A stretch of 57,780 nt of DNA from the NCBI GenBank assembly GCA_030537495.1, contig JAUNMH010000012.1, positions 1 through 57,780 on the forward strand. The letters run 5' to 3'. The stretch comes from Clostridia bacterium. Lineage in GTDB: Bacteria > Bacillota > Clostridia > Peptostreptococcales > Anaerovoracaceae. Below, in pieces: positions 27,684-36,957 of this stretch. Below the pieces are notes generated by a model that had not been told where the DNA came from, made no database searches, and was given only the letters and a program-made list of their open reading frames with translations. The position numbers were made by a program, and so were the translations under genes. Position 1 is the stretch's first letter; each line of letters opens with the position of its first letter.

Positions 27684-28781
27684 CTAGCTTTCCATTAGAA
27701 TTCTTTTAGCGAAGGCCTCCGCCTTCTCTAAAATATCGGGAACTTCATTTATGCTGCCTGGAGTATTGGCTGTTGCAAGTAAAGCAAAGTCACCGGGCAG
27801 CATAAAGTTTTTATTCAGGTTTATGGCGCCCAGAATTTGTTTCGCCACAAGGTCACCTCCGCTGTAGCCTGAAACTACTATGGCATACATCCTCTTCTTG
27901 CTGAAATCGTTGGTTCTAAAGAGAGCCGTAAGCCTGTTAATTGCTGCCATTATGTCCGCACTGACAGAGTCGTTGTAATTAGGACATATGAAAACAATGG
28001 CATCGCACTTCAAGACAGCAGGATACACCTTTTCCACCATTCTTCCCCCATAGAAACAGGTTCCCTTTTCGCCGTGGTGAAGACACTGCTCAAACTTGCA
28101 TCCCCTGCAGTCCCAGATTTCTCCGTTTCTCATCTGAACTTCTTCAATTTCAGCCCTGCCCTCAAGATTTTCCTTGACCATGGACCAAAGAGCCAGGCTG
28201 TTGGAAGTTTTTCTATTGCTTGCATGAATGGCAAGAATTCTAGGCATAAAAATCCTGTAATTCTCCAGTTCAAAGTCCCTGACCTTGTTAATCAAATCGC
28301 TGCAAGCTTTTCTATAAGCCTCCCTGTGGCTCAACCCACTGGTCTGGGCAATAATGTCGAAGTTCCTCAAATTACCCGTAGCTTCTACAAAAGGTTTGCC
28401 TGGCAAAACCCCTCCGGCCCGAGACATAGCAAAGGCTAACTGCCTCCCTGCATCCTTAGTATAAAGTTCGCCCTTACCGTCAACGATGATTCCGCAGGTA
28501 ACTCCTTCTAGGGGCTTTTCATCTTCTAGTCGTCTCAGGCATCTGATAAACCTTTCCATATCCTCATTAATTCCAAACTTGTCTAGCTCTACAGACACCA
28601 CAAGCTGAGCGAAAGGCTCCCCATCTTCAATAAGATCTATAACGCCTTCAGCATCAGTTATAGTACCATTTTGTCTCGTTTCCACCCGCTCCTTTACAGA
28701 CCGGATATTATCAGCCAATCTGGACTCAATAATATTCTCCACATCAAGAAAACAAGCAACAATTAATCTTCCCTTGCACAT
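27684..28781 (-). CDS. Fe-S flavoprotein-like NAD(P)H:FMN reductase with novel N-terminal domain
   Basis: A 365-residue two-part protein. Residues 1-180 match nothing I recognise. Residues 181-365 are a flavodoxin-like fold: ILAIHASNRKTSNS (phosphate loop), a compact cysteine cluster C225-x2-C228-x4-C233-x7-C242 resembling the [4Fe-4S] site of iron-sulfur flavoproteins, and PNYNDSVSADIMAAINRL, an FMN-contact segment. It starts 2 bp after the LDH-like gene and closes the three-gene operon with the ~1600-residue nucleotidyltransferase, suggesting a redox step in that pathway. Redox partner and substrate are unknown. Confidence 0.75.
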   Translation of the reverse strand: MCKGRLIVACFLDVENIIESRLADNIRSVKERVETRQNGTITDAEGVIDLIEDGEPFAQLVVSVELDKFGINEDMERFIRCLRRLEDEKPLEGVTCGIIVDGKGELYTKDAGRQLAFAMSRAGGVLPGKPFVEATGNLRNFDIIAQTSGLSHREAYRKACSDLINKVRDFELENYRIFMPRILAIHASNRKTSNSLALWSMVKENLEGRAEIEEVQMRNGEIWDCRGCKFEQCLHHGEKGTCFYGGRMVEKVYPAVLKCDAIVFICPNYNDSVSADIMAAINRLTALFRTNDFSKKRMYAIVVSGYSGGDLVAKQILGAINLNKNFMLPGDFALLATANTPGSINEVPDILEKAEAFAKRILMES

Positions 28782-28783
28782 GT

Positions 28784-29740
28784 CTAAAGCCCCCTAAGGT
28801 TTTCATAAGCCTCTTCAATTCTCTTATAAAGTTCCTCCGGTAAACCCAGATTCTCAAATTCAATTTCGTCTCCGCTAATTCTATTCTTTACTCCCAGAAA
28901 AGCACCATCTTCGCCTCTGCCTAGCCACAGTGAGCTGTAATTCCACTGTCCTGCCAAGGTAGCAATAAGTGAAAATGCTCCAGATGAAAGGGCTGGTGCA
29001 ATAAAAGGCTTGAACCCAAGCTCCCTGACTTTTAAATTACAGGTAGTTGTCAGTTCCGTAAGCTCACCACTAAGCTCATCATCATAGTTTTCGATGCTGT
29101 TGGCAACAACCAGATCTCCTCCATGAGGTCCAAACACTCGTCCTTCATCCAAGAATACCGCGAATCTCTCGTCCTTCTTGGCATAGTACATAGCCCTTCT
29201 GTTCATAACTCCCAAGCCATAGCCCTTGACCTGAGCCGGCTTCAACCCAGAAGACATAAGAGTCGCCTTGCACAGCGGATCCACAGGATCAGACACTACA
29301 GCAAAGATTCCGCTAAAGCCTACTTCCCCTGCCTTCTTTCCGTAATATGAGACTATTTCACTATTAGCCTTCAGCTGCATCATTCTCACATCACCTTGGA
29401 CTCCAATCTTTGGAACAGCCTTGCTGGCGCAAAAAATGAACATGTCGCAGTCGAAAAGCTGATCCTCCTCCACTATTTCCACCTTTGGCAAATCGTCGCT
29501 GAAAGGAGCTCCTATTTGGTTCATTTCCATTTCGTATCGCAAAGCCACATTAGGATTCACATCGAAAATTCCGATAGCATCTATAACAGGCGCACCCATT
29601 AACTTTAGGCCTAGTAGTAGATTGGCACCCACATCGCCAAGAGCCAGAAGGTGCACCCTGTTGCCATTGCCTTTAAGAGGCACAGGTAGCTTCAGCTCCT
29701 CCATATCCTTAAACAATTCAGTTATATATCTTTTCCTCAT
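28784..29740 (-). CDS. LDH/MDH-like Rossmann protein with altered active site
   Basis: A 318-residue member of the lactate/malate dehydrogenase superfamily. The dinucleotide loop is LALGDVGANLL (33-43) and the ribose-binding acid is D60. VVSDPVDPLCKAT (148-160) matches the LDH VSNPVDVLT segment and FGPHGGDLV (203-211) holds the catalytic His at 206. Around residue 180 the LDH DxxR pair reads NRRA, so the catalytic Asp appears replaced by Asn180 and the substrate Arg shifted or lost. It is therefore unlikely to be a plain lactate dehydrogenase. It overlaps the giant gene by 4 bp. Confidence 0.78.
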   Translation of the reverse strand: MRKRYITELFKDMEELKLPVPLKGNGNRVHLLALGDVGANLLLGLKLMGAPVIDAIGIFDVNPNVALRYEMEMNQIGAPFSDDLPKVEIVEEDQLFDCDMFIFCASKAVPKIGVQGDVRMMQLKANSEIVSYYGKKAGEVGFSGIFAVVSDPVDPLCKATLMSSGLKPAQVKGYGLGVMNRRAMYYAKKDERFAVFLDEGRVFGPHGGDLVVANSIENYDDELSGELTELTTTCNLKVRELGFKPFIAPALSSGAFSLIATLAGQWNYSSLWLGRGEDGAFLGVKNRISGDEIEFENLGLPEELYKRIEEAYENLRGL

Positions 29741-32700
29741 TTAAACATCACCTTCAATCTGGTCAAGGCCTCAATATCCCTCTCCACATGAATGGACGGC
29801 GCAATGCTTTCATCAGTTTCCAGATGACGATTGACCTCCACAATCTTTGGAGAGTTAATAACCTCGCCCAGTCTCCTAAGAGTTAGTTTCTTCTCAAAAA
29901 CGTTTTGATATTCTTCTTCCAGAACGCGCAAAATGTCCCTGGCATTCTCCAGACACGTCATAGAATAGTTGTAAATGCTGCTTCCCGGCAAATCTCCCAG
30001 AAAACTAGGCACAGCGTAAGGCAGAATCATATTCATAGACGGTACAGCCTTCTTGTGGTTCACGTCCTCACCCGGGTTCTTGATGCTGTCACCTCCCAAA
30101 TAAGGGTAAAGAGAGGTCTCGTCGAGCCACAGCCTGATGTTCGGCACATAGTACGCGCACTCTGCCGTTCGCTTCTTCATAGTCATCAGGTCTTTTCCTC
30201 TTCCGGTCAAAACCCCCACAGCCGTGACCACAACTTTCACCTGATGTTCCTTCAGAATAGGATCGATTTTATTCATTCGATAACCCTTATTTAATAGATT
30301 GTCCACCAGAATGACCTGCCTGTTAAAGGACTTAATCATTCTAATCTGATCCGCAATTGGCGAATAATTTCTCCTTGCCTCAACGGTGAAATTAGTAATC
30401 TCCCTGTTATAGTACTTTTCTGTATGCAATGACTTAGTTACCGTATTTGGAACAACCTTGTTCTCCAGGAACATTCCGAAAGGTACTGCCATATATGGGC
30501 CATATTTCTTGGTTTTTCTCGGCTCCACAGGCACATCGTTAATCTTAGTAATCAGATTTATCATCTTCTGATACATTATTCCCGAATTATATGAAATAAT
30601 CAGATGCCCCGGATAAAGTTTGTTGATCTCACCTAGCAACCTGTCGTGGGCATCTTCAACCATGCGCAAGACCCTAGGATTCTCATTTAATGGAGCTTTG
30701 ATAATAGTAGAAACATTCTTAAATATGATAACCGGCATCGTCATATTGGCTGCCAAAATGGTTTCACCCTTTGGTCGTCCAATATTAATGAATCCCTGTT
30801 TCGTCATAAATTCTGTCAGCCGACGACTCATGCCTGCCTTCACGCAAGGATGGTACACCACGTAGGTGTAGTCCATTTCAATAAGCTCCGATACCATTTC
30901 AACCAATAAGGTCTGCTCGATGCACGGCAATTTAGTTTTTCTGCTGCAGAAGAAGCCTCCGATTACAGGTATGGCACCTGCCGCCTGAGCTCTCACATAT
31001 TCCGCAGTGTCCGCATTGCCAAACTCCGCCAAAAGGTCGAAGCTATCTAGGCGCTTAGCCGCCGCAACGGCCACTATCTTGTTGCCCCTTGCTCCATCTC
31101 TTATAGCCAGGGTCCAGACATCGTCTCTGTCCAGATATTCCCTTATTTTTTTTATATCATATCCTCTTCCAGCAAGCTCAGATTCCATATCGTCAATAAC
31201 CGATGAGTCTCTCATTTCAAGGTGTTCAATGGTTACATCCCTAGCCTGAAGCATATGCTTATAAGCAGGCTCTCTCATATACAATCCTCTGTCCAAAATA
31301 TAATTTTGGGCCACTGGATCTATGAGGTTGGATATGTCTCGGTTAAGGTCAATGTTCTCACGAATTCTAGTGGAACTGATATCCTCATATATTTTCTCAA
31401 GACTCAGATTCTGTATTTCTCCTATAATAGGATACTCTGTATTTTCAGGCGCAATAAAGTCAGGGCTCACCTCTTCAGATTCCCTCTTGAAAATAATATG
31501 GTTAATGGAGTGAATAGTATCTTCATCAGGTTTCACCTTATAGCAAGAAGCATTTTTAATGACATCGCTTCCTGCAACAAAATAAAGGTCTTTGCCCTGG
31601 AAAATTCTCTTCAGTAACTTTATATCATTTTTATTTGCAATATTAATCGAAATATTGTCAGGCATAAGGAAGATATTCTCTTCATCTGCCACGGACATAT
31701 TCATAATTCTTCGACGCTGAAGCCTAGGCTGAGTCTTCTTAGACCAGCTGAACTCATCTAAGGCTAAATAAACCTCGAAGCCACGATTGCAGATTTCTCT
31801 GGCAATGGCCTTATGACTCAAGCTAAACGGGTCGAAAGTTCCCGGGAAGAATGCCACCTTCTTAGGCTCAGGAATATTAAAATCTCCAACTTCTATTTCG
31901 TAGTTACAGATAAACTCGTAAATATGTCTGAAGGCCGCCGCATTGTTAAAGAAGTCCAAGAGGCCTTCCCTATTATTCTCATACAGGGTCATCAGCTTCT
32001 TGCTACAAACCTTGAAAATTCCGTATTTTTCTCTCAGATCCAGTTTAGGCGATGCGAATATATTTACTCCAATAGTCCATAGTGACTCCTGGCTGATTAC
32101 AGTAATATAGTTTCCCAGACCCTTCATAAGGTCATTGAGAAGTCTCATCTTTCTCTGTTCAGTAGCCTCAGGACTTTCTACGAAACCGTAGTTTGCACCA
32201 TATATGCTGTAATTCTCCAAAATTACACCAAATGTGTGTAGCACCGAGGATGCAACCATAGCATTGGTCTGATTCAAGAATACCTCAAGGTCTGTAATAA
32301 GCTCATCTAATTCTCTTGGAGAAAGATGAAGCATAATCTGTCCCAGATACTCAGGAATATATTTCGAGAACTGATAGTCTCCTATTTCAAGTCCCTTGCC
32401 TAGCTCTACTGCAATTTCATTTCTCTGCTCCGGCAAAAGCTTATCAATAATCTGAAGCAGGCCGTCTCCGGCTACAGTTCTTACCGTTACAGTTTCGCTT
32501 ACTTTAATCAAATTTGCAAGATGGGTTGCAACATGCAAGGTGATGCCGTCATCTCTGTGGCTTTCAACATAAGTAAGCATTGCTGCAATGTTGGAGGTTT
32601 TGATAGTCCACGGAGTCCTTGCCTTTAGATTATCCAGGAACATATCGGACAGTGCTTCTTCTGTCACCAAGCTATCCTTGCCGGTGAGAATTGCCACACG

Positions 32701-34551
32701 TTCCAGACACTCATTCTTGCTGTCGACACCAAAATACTGGCGAACCTTAGCGCCTGCAACGCGAAGGTTAACCTCTTCTTCCTTCATCATCTTGTTGGCA
32801 AAGGCGATAACTGCCTTCTTTTGCTTATAAGTATAATCCTCTGGCGAAGTCACAGGAATTACCCTGAGCAAAGCCGACTTATTCATAGGCGTCAAATCAC
32901 GACGATTGAAGCAGCGCACTACAACATCTATGTACTTTGCCTTATCCTCAGGATGACAGTTAGCTATGAGTGTTTTTACCATATTCTTCAGGCAGTAGCT
33001 AACTCTCTTCTTGTGTTCATCTGTCAGCTTGTGATCCGGGTTCAAAACATTCTCGACTGTCTTCTTCCACAGTGTCATATTTGTAATCCGCTTCTTTGAC
33101 AGAGTCACGCCCTCAGGCAATTCCTTTCGATATTCTATATTGAAATTAGCCACAATTTGCCCATAGATTTCCCCTGCCTGATATCTGATATCGCTTTCTC
33201 TGTTAGTAAGCATTTCATAGAGGAATCTTAAGGTCATCAGCTTCTGTTTTTCCGTCATATATGCCGAGTATTCGCCTAGAATTGCAATATATGTACGCAG
33301 GCTTCTCCACTGCTTCTCGGTTCTCGCTATTTCCAGTAAATTTGCAAACTGTTCCTCACGGTAGAAAGCATTCATCAATCTGATATTGTGATCAACCGCT
33401 GTATTTTTTATAGCTGACACAATCTTATTTCTGCTGTAAGAAGCCATGGACCTCCAAGGTTTCTTCTCAGGTTTAGGCGGTTCTTCCTCTTCTGCTGCGC
33501 CCTTGATCTCTGTTGTAACTCCCAAGTCAATCATGTAGTTTTCAAAGTCCTTCAGCTTGTTGTAAACCTTGCGATACCTCAGCTTCTTGGCCTCGTCCAC
33601 GTTATCCAACTTGTCTAAAATCACCTGAAAAGCCTCATCTAGTGTATAGAAATGAACCAGTTCCTTACCATTCTCATCTCTGCTGCTCTTTACCCTGAAA
33701 TCTGCATAAATCAAAAGCAGGGACTCAACCGACAGGTTCTCCAGTTCCAAGTCCCAAGTCGAATGATTTGCCGCAATATGGCCAATCATCGGCAGATTAA
33801 ATCTCTCAGTACAAGTATCTGTATAGTAATAATGCAAGTATGGAACTCTCTTCTCCTCGCCCTTCTTGCATCCATATTTTCCTATGTCGTGACAAACTGC
33901 CGCACCTGAAACAACTCCCAAATCACAAGGTACATCTAAGGCAAAAAGCTGCTTTGCCATATACATTGCAACATGGTGCACTCCGGCAATGTGCCCCAGG
34001 GTGTTAAAAGGCGTCAGCTCCGCACTGATTCTCATAAACTCATAAATATAGTTACCTACAGCAACCTTGTAGAAACGGCCATATTCCCTGTTGCAGTCAT
34101 ATTTTTCAATAATGCTCACGTCTGGCAGAACAATGTCCACGCGCGGGTCATAAGGCATTACGCTTTCCTCCAGCTTGAACAAAACCTGCAGAGTTTTCAA
34201 ATACATTGCACGACCTCTTGCATATTTCTTCGCCTGGAAATCCTGGCTAGAATCAGGAAAAAGCCTGTTGAGAACATATCTATAAGAATACTCAGTCCAT
34301 CCCTCTTCAGGCTCCTGACACATTTTGTCCAGAGCAGGTTTCATAATTTCTGCAACTTCCTTAGCTGTAAAGCGCCTCATGCCCTCATCTGTCATTACGG
34401 ATTTAAGCAACATTCCGCTCGTTTCATAAAGATTGATTTCCTGAAGTAAAGATGTCACTTCGTCCTTACTCAAGCCGGATTCTTTAAAAAATCCCCTATC
34501 TTCATATGCCGTTCTAAGCATTTTTGAAAGTTTGTCATTTAGCTTTTTCAT
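29737..34551 (-). CDS. Giant HD / HEAT / NadD-like nucleotidyltransferase / phosphoribosyltransferase-like protein
   Basis: A 1604-residue multidomain protein. About 180-290 is an HD hydrolase (HHVAMYM; CHDIGKYG; HIAANHSTWD). About 390-880 is helical, HEAT-like. About 895-1095 is a NadD/cytidylyltransferase-like domain with FFPGTFDPFSLSH and ISSTRIRE; the usual HxGH is SLSH. About 1100-1280 is unassigned, possibly acetyltransferase-like. About 1290-1550 resembles a type I phosphoribosyltransferase (ILVDNLLNKGYR, the PRPP-loop pattern). The ATG at 34551 follows AGGAG and lies after the predicted transcription start, so the longer frame is rejected. It leads a three-gene operon; a role in nucleotide or NAD-type cofactor metabolism is inference. 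Confidence 0.8.
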   Translation of the reverse strand: MKKLNDKLSKMLRTAYEDRGFFKESGLSKDEVTSLLQEINLYETSGMLLKSVMTDEGMRRFTAKEVAEIMKPALDKMCQEPEEGWTEYSYRYVLNRLFPDSSQDFQAKKYARGRAMYLKTLQVLFKLEESVMPYDPRVDIVLPDVSIIEKYDCNREYGRFYKVAVGNYIYEFMRISAELTPFNTLGHIAGVHHVAMYMAKQLFALDVPCDLGVVSGAAVCHDIGKYGCKKGEEKRVPYLHYYYTDTCTERFNLPMIGHIAANHSTWDLELENLSVESLLLIYADFRVKSSRDENGKELVHFYTLDEAFQVILDKLDNVDEAKKLRYRKVYNKLKDFENYMIDLGVTTEIKGAAEEEEPPKPEKKPWRSMASYSRNKIVSAIKNTAVDHNIRLMNAFYREEQFANLLEIARTEKQWRSLRTYIAILGEYSAYMTEKQKLMTLRFLYEMLTNRESDIRYQAGEIYGQIVANFNIEYRKELPEGVTLSKKRITNMTLWKKTVENVLNPDHKLTDEHKKRVSYCLKNMVKTLIANCHPEDKAKYIDVVVRCFNRRDLTPMNKSALLRVIPVTSPEDYTYKQKKAVIAFANKMMKEEEVNLRVAGAKVRQYFGVDSKNECLERVAILTGKDSLVTEEALSDMFLDNLKARTPWTIKTSNIAAMLTYVESHRDDGITLHVATHLANLIKVSETVTVRTVAGDGLLQIIDKLLPEQRNEIAVELGKGLEIGDYQFSKYIPEYLGQIMLHLSPRELDELITDLEVFLNQTNAMVASSVLHTFGVILENYSIYGANYGFVESPEATEQRKMRLLNDLMKGLGNYITVISQESLWTIGVNIFASPKLDLREKYGIFKVCSKKLMTLYENNREGLLDFFNNAAAFRHIYEFICNYEIEVGDFNIPEPKKVAFFPGTFDPFSLSHKAIAREICNRGFEVYLALDEFSWSKKTQPRLQRRRIMNMSVADEENIFLMPDNISINIANKNDIKLLKRIFQGKDLYFVAGSDVIKNASCYKVKPDEDTIHSINHIIFKRESEEVSPDFIAPENTEYPIIGEIQNLSLEKIYEDISSTRIRENIDLNRDISNLIDPVAQNYILDRGLYMREPAYKHMLQARDVTIEHLEMRDSSVIDDMESELAGRGYDIKKIREYLDRDDVWTLAIRDGARGNKIVAVAAAKRLDSFDLLAEFGNADTAEYVRAQAAGAIPVIGGFFCSRKTKLPCIEQTLLVEMVSELIEMDYTYVVYHPCVKAGMSRRLTEFMTKQGFINIGRPKGETILAANMTMPVIIFKNVSTIIKAPLNENPRVLRMVEDAHDRLLGEINKLYPGHLIISYNSGIMYQKMINLITKINDVPVEPRKTKKYGPYMAVPFGMFLENKVVPNTVTKSLHTEKYYNREITNFTVEARRNYSPIADQIRMIKSFNRQVILVDNLLNKGYRMNKIDPILKEHQVKVVVTAVGVLTGRGKDLMTMKKRTAECAYYVPNIRLWLDETSLYPYLGGDSIKNPGEDVNHKKAVPSMNMILPYAVPSFLGDLPGSSIYNYSMTCLENARDILRVLEEEYQNVFEKKLTLRRLGEVINSPKIVEVNRHLETDESIAPSIHVERDIEALTRLKVMFK

Positions 34552-34588
34552 ATTACTTCTCCTGACTGAGTTTTGTCCATACATCTTA

Positions 34589-34617
34589 ATTCTAATTCCC
34601 TCAGATTACGGTGTCAA
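34589..34617 (-). promoter_or_regulatory. Promoter of the giant-protein operon
   Basis: TTGACA (34612-34617), 17-bp spacer, TAGAAT (34589-34594), about 40 bp upstream of the ATG at 34551. Confidence 0.75.
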
Positions 34618-34632
34618 GGCTTTTACATACTG

Positions 34633-34659
34633 AAAAAGGAGACCAAATTGGCCTCCCCT
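34633..34659 (-). terminator. Terminator of the PFOR/NfnAB operon
   Basis: Minus strand GGAGGCC AATTT GGTCTCC (7 bp, one wobble) followed by TTTTT, about 45 bp after the last stop codon. Confidence 0.8.
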
Positions 34660-34701
34660 TTCTGTGTTAATAGCTTAATTAAAAACCTGGTCAAAACCTA
34701 T

Positions 34702-36093
34702 TTATTTGCTGCTTAAGTAGTCATCAATTCCTGCAGCAGCAGTCTTTCCGGCTCCCATAGCTTTGATAACTGTAGCTGCACCTGTTACTGCGTCTCCACC
34801 TGCGAAGATACCTTCACGGTTAGTTGCAGCTGCTGTATCTGTGCCGATACCGCCCTTAGCGTTAGCTTCTAGTTTCTCAGTTGTATCAAGAATTAATGTA
34901 TTCAACTTAGTTCCGATGGACATGATTACCATATCTACAGGAATTTCGAAGTTTGAACCTTCAATAGCGATAGGTCTTCTTCTGCCTGAAGCATCTGGTT
35001 CGCCAAGTTCCATCTTAACGCATTCAATTGCTCTAACATTTCCGTTTTCATCTCCAAGAATCTGTACAGGATTGTTAAGAACCTTGAATTCTACGCCCTC
35101 TTCCATAGCGTGGTGAACTTCTTCTGCTCTTGCAGGAAGCTCATCAAGGCTACGACGATAGATTACATATACTTCGCTTGCTCCCATACGCTTAGCGCAT
35201 CTAGCAGCGTCCATAGCAACGTTACCGCCACCAACGATAGCAATCTTATCAGCGTGCTGAATTGGTGTATCGTATTCAGGAAGGTAAGCCTTCATCAGGT
35301 TGATACGAGTCAGGTATTCATTTGCTGAGCATACTCCGATGTAGTTTTCACCAGGAATGTTCATAAATGATGGAAGACCTGCACCAGTACCGATGAATAC
35401 GGATTCATATCCTTCTTCCTTCATTAATTCGTCAACTGTAATTGCACGACCAACAACTGCGTCTGTAACGAATTTGACGCCCTTAGCTTCTAACTTAGCC
35501 ACTTCTGCAGCTACGATTTCCTTAGGAAGTCGGAACTGAGGGATACCATAAACCAGAACGCCGCCTGACTTATGTAATGCTTCATAAACAGTTACTTCAT
35601 AGCCTTTGTTTACTAAGTCGCCTGCGCATGCAAGGCCTGCAGGGCCTGCACCGATAATAGCAACTTTGTGACCGTTTGATTCTACAGGCTGGATTTCAAC
35701 ATCACCGAAGTTAGCTGCATGCCAGTCTGCAACGAATCTTTCCAGACGACCGATAGCAACCGGTTCGCCCTTCTTGCCATGAACGCACTGTCCCTGGCAC
35801 TGGTTTTCCTGTGGGCATACACGTCCGCAAACTGCAGGAAGTGAGCTGTCCTCGGAAATAATATTGTATGCTGCTTCGAAATCGCCTTCAGCAACCTTGG
35901 CGATAAAGGCAGGAATCTTAATGTTTACAGGGCAACCTGAAACACAAGGTTTTTTACGGCAGTTTAAGCAACGCATTGCTTCGTTAATTGCCATTTCTTC
36001 AGTATAGCCTTCAGCTACCTCCAGGAAGTTCTTGTTACGAACATCAGGAGCCTGTTCAGGCATTGGATTCTGTTTCCTTACCAGATTAATCAT
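34702..36093 (-). CDS. gltA: NfnB-like / glutamate-synthase small-subunit-like flavoprotein
   Basis: A 463-residue flavoprotein. N-terminal cysteines form two [4Fe-4S] sites (CLNCRKKPCVSGCP; CGRVCPQENQCQGQC), the FAD loop is GAGPAGLACAGDL near 150, and the NADPH loop GGGNVAMDAARCA near 285. With the upstream partner it should form an NfnAB-type complex that bifurcates electrons between NADH, NADPH and ferredoxin, or a sulfide-dehydrogenase SudAB pair; these cannot be separated by eye. The ATG at 36093 (AGGAGG 11 bases upstream) overlaps the partner gene by 8 bp. Confidence 0.9.
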   Translation of the reverse strand: MINLVRKQNPMPEQAPDVRNKNFLEVAEGYTEEMAINEAMRCLNCRKKPCVSGCPVNIKIPAFIAKVAEGDFEAAYNIISEDSSLPAVCGRVCPQENQCQGQCVHGKKGEPVAIGRLERFVADWHAANFGDVEIQPVESNGHKVAIIGAGPAGLACAGDLVNKGYEVTVYEALHKSGGVLVYGIPQFRLPKEIVAAEVAKLEAKGVKFVTDAVVGRAITVDELMKEEGYESVFIGTGAGLPSFMNIPGENYIGVCSANEYLTRINLMKAYLPEYDTPIQHADKIAIVGGGNVAMDAARCAKRMGASEVYVIYRRSLDELPARAEEVHHAMEEGVEFKVLNNPVQILGDENGNVRAIECVKMELGEPDASGRRRPIAIEGSNFEIPVDMVIMSIGTKLNTLILDTTEKLEANAKGGIGTDTAAATNREGIFAGGDAVTGAATVIKAMGAGKTAAAGIDDYLSSK

Positions 36094-36940
36094 TGTAACG
36101 AACACCTCCTGTTAATCTGCACACGTGAGCTCTGTCTTCAGCTTCCTGGTCTTTGTAGTAGTTTGATCTCTTAATAAGGTCATCCCAGTCAACCAGTGCG
36201 CCGTCGAATTCAGGACCATCTACGCATACGAACTTGTCTTCTTCGCCGATTTTGCATCTGCAGCCACCGCACATACCAGTACCATCAATCATGTATGCAG
36301 TTAATGATGCAACTGATGGAATATTGTACTTAGCAGCGATTTCGCAAACAAATTTCATCATAATTGGAGGACCTACAGCTACGATTTCATCATATTCATT
36401 GCCCTTCTGGATAAGTTCTTCCAGCTTAGCAGTTGTGAACATCTTTTCACCATAAGTACCGTCGTCTGTTACAACATACAGGTTATCTACGCCTGCTCTG
36501 AATTCTTCTTCAAGGATTACTAAATCCTTAGTTCTGAATCCTTCAATCATATCAACTTTAACGCCGTGGTCGTGCATTCCTGTAGCCAGAGGGTAAGCAA
36601 GTGCATTACCTGTACCTCCACCTACTACACAAACCTTCTTCAGGTGATCCATTTCAGTTGGCTTACCCAAAGGTCCAACGATATCAGCAAAACAGTCTCC
36701 CACTTCCAGCTGATCCATTAGCATTGTAGTTCTTCCAACGGCAGCATAGATTAAATCTATAGTGCCGTCTTCTTCATTGTGACCTGCCATAGTGAGAGGA
36801 ATTCTCTCACCATATTCATCTGTACGAAGAATGATAAACTGACCAGGTCTTGCCTTTCTTGCAACTAGTGGAGCATAAATCTTCAGCCACACCATGTTGT
36901 CATTAAGTCTTCTTTTATAAGTTACTTCAAACCTTTTCAT
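36086..36940 (-). CDS. NfnA-like FAD/NAD-binding subunit with [2Fe-2S] cluster
   Basis: A 284-residue member of the ferredoxin-NADP reductase/PyrK family (NfnA, SudB). A FAD site (ERIPLTMAG near 50), NAD site (VVGGGTGNALAYPLA near 106) and a C-terminal cysteine cluster CGGCRCKIGEEDKFVCVDG (about 220-240) for a [2Fe-2S] centre are visible. It pairs with the downstream flavoprotein. It starts 17 bp after nifJ, with AAAGGAGG upstream. Confidence 0.9.
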   Translation of the reverse strand: MKRFEVTYKRRLNDNMVWLKIYAPLVARKARPGQFIILRTDEYGERIPLTMAGHNEEDGTIDLIYAAVGRTTMLMDQLEVGDCFADIVGPLGKPTEMDHLKKVCVVGGGTGNALAYPLATGMHDHGVKVDMIEGFRTKDLVILEEEFRAGVDNLYVVTDDGTYGEKMFTTAKLEELIQKGNEYDEIVAVGPPIMMKFVCEIAAKYNIPSVASLTAYMIDGTGMCGGCRCKIGEEDKFVCVDGPEFDGALVDWDDLIKRSNYYKDQEAEDRAHVCRLTGGVRYND

Positions 36941-36957
36941 GCTTACATCCTCCTTTC

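Noticed and set aside
27660..27685. Hairpin AATAAGC AAT GCTTATT at the dsdA stop as terminator
   Set aside because: Short stem with no U-tract after it; not supported as a terminator.
28784..29740. Plain L-lactate dehydrogenase
   Set aside because: The catalytic Asp and substrate Arg positions are not conserved and the operon context does not suit lactate metabolism.
34552..34584. Eleven extra N-terminal codons of the giant protein
   Set aside because: They overlap the -10 and predicted transcription start; the ATG at 34551 has the ribosome site.
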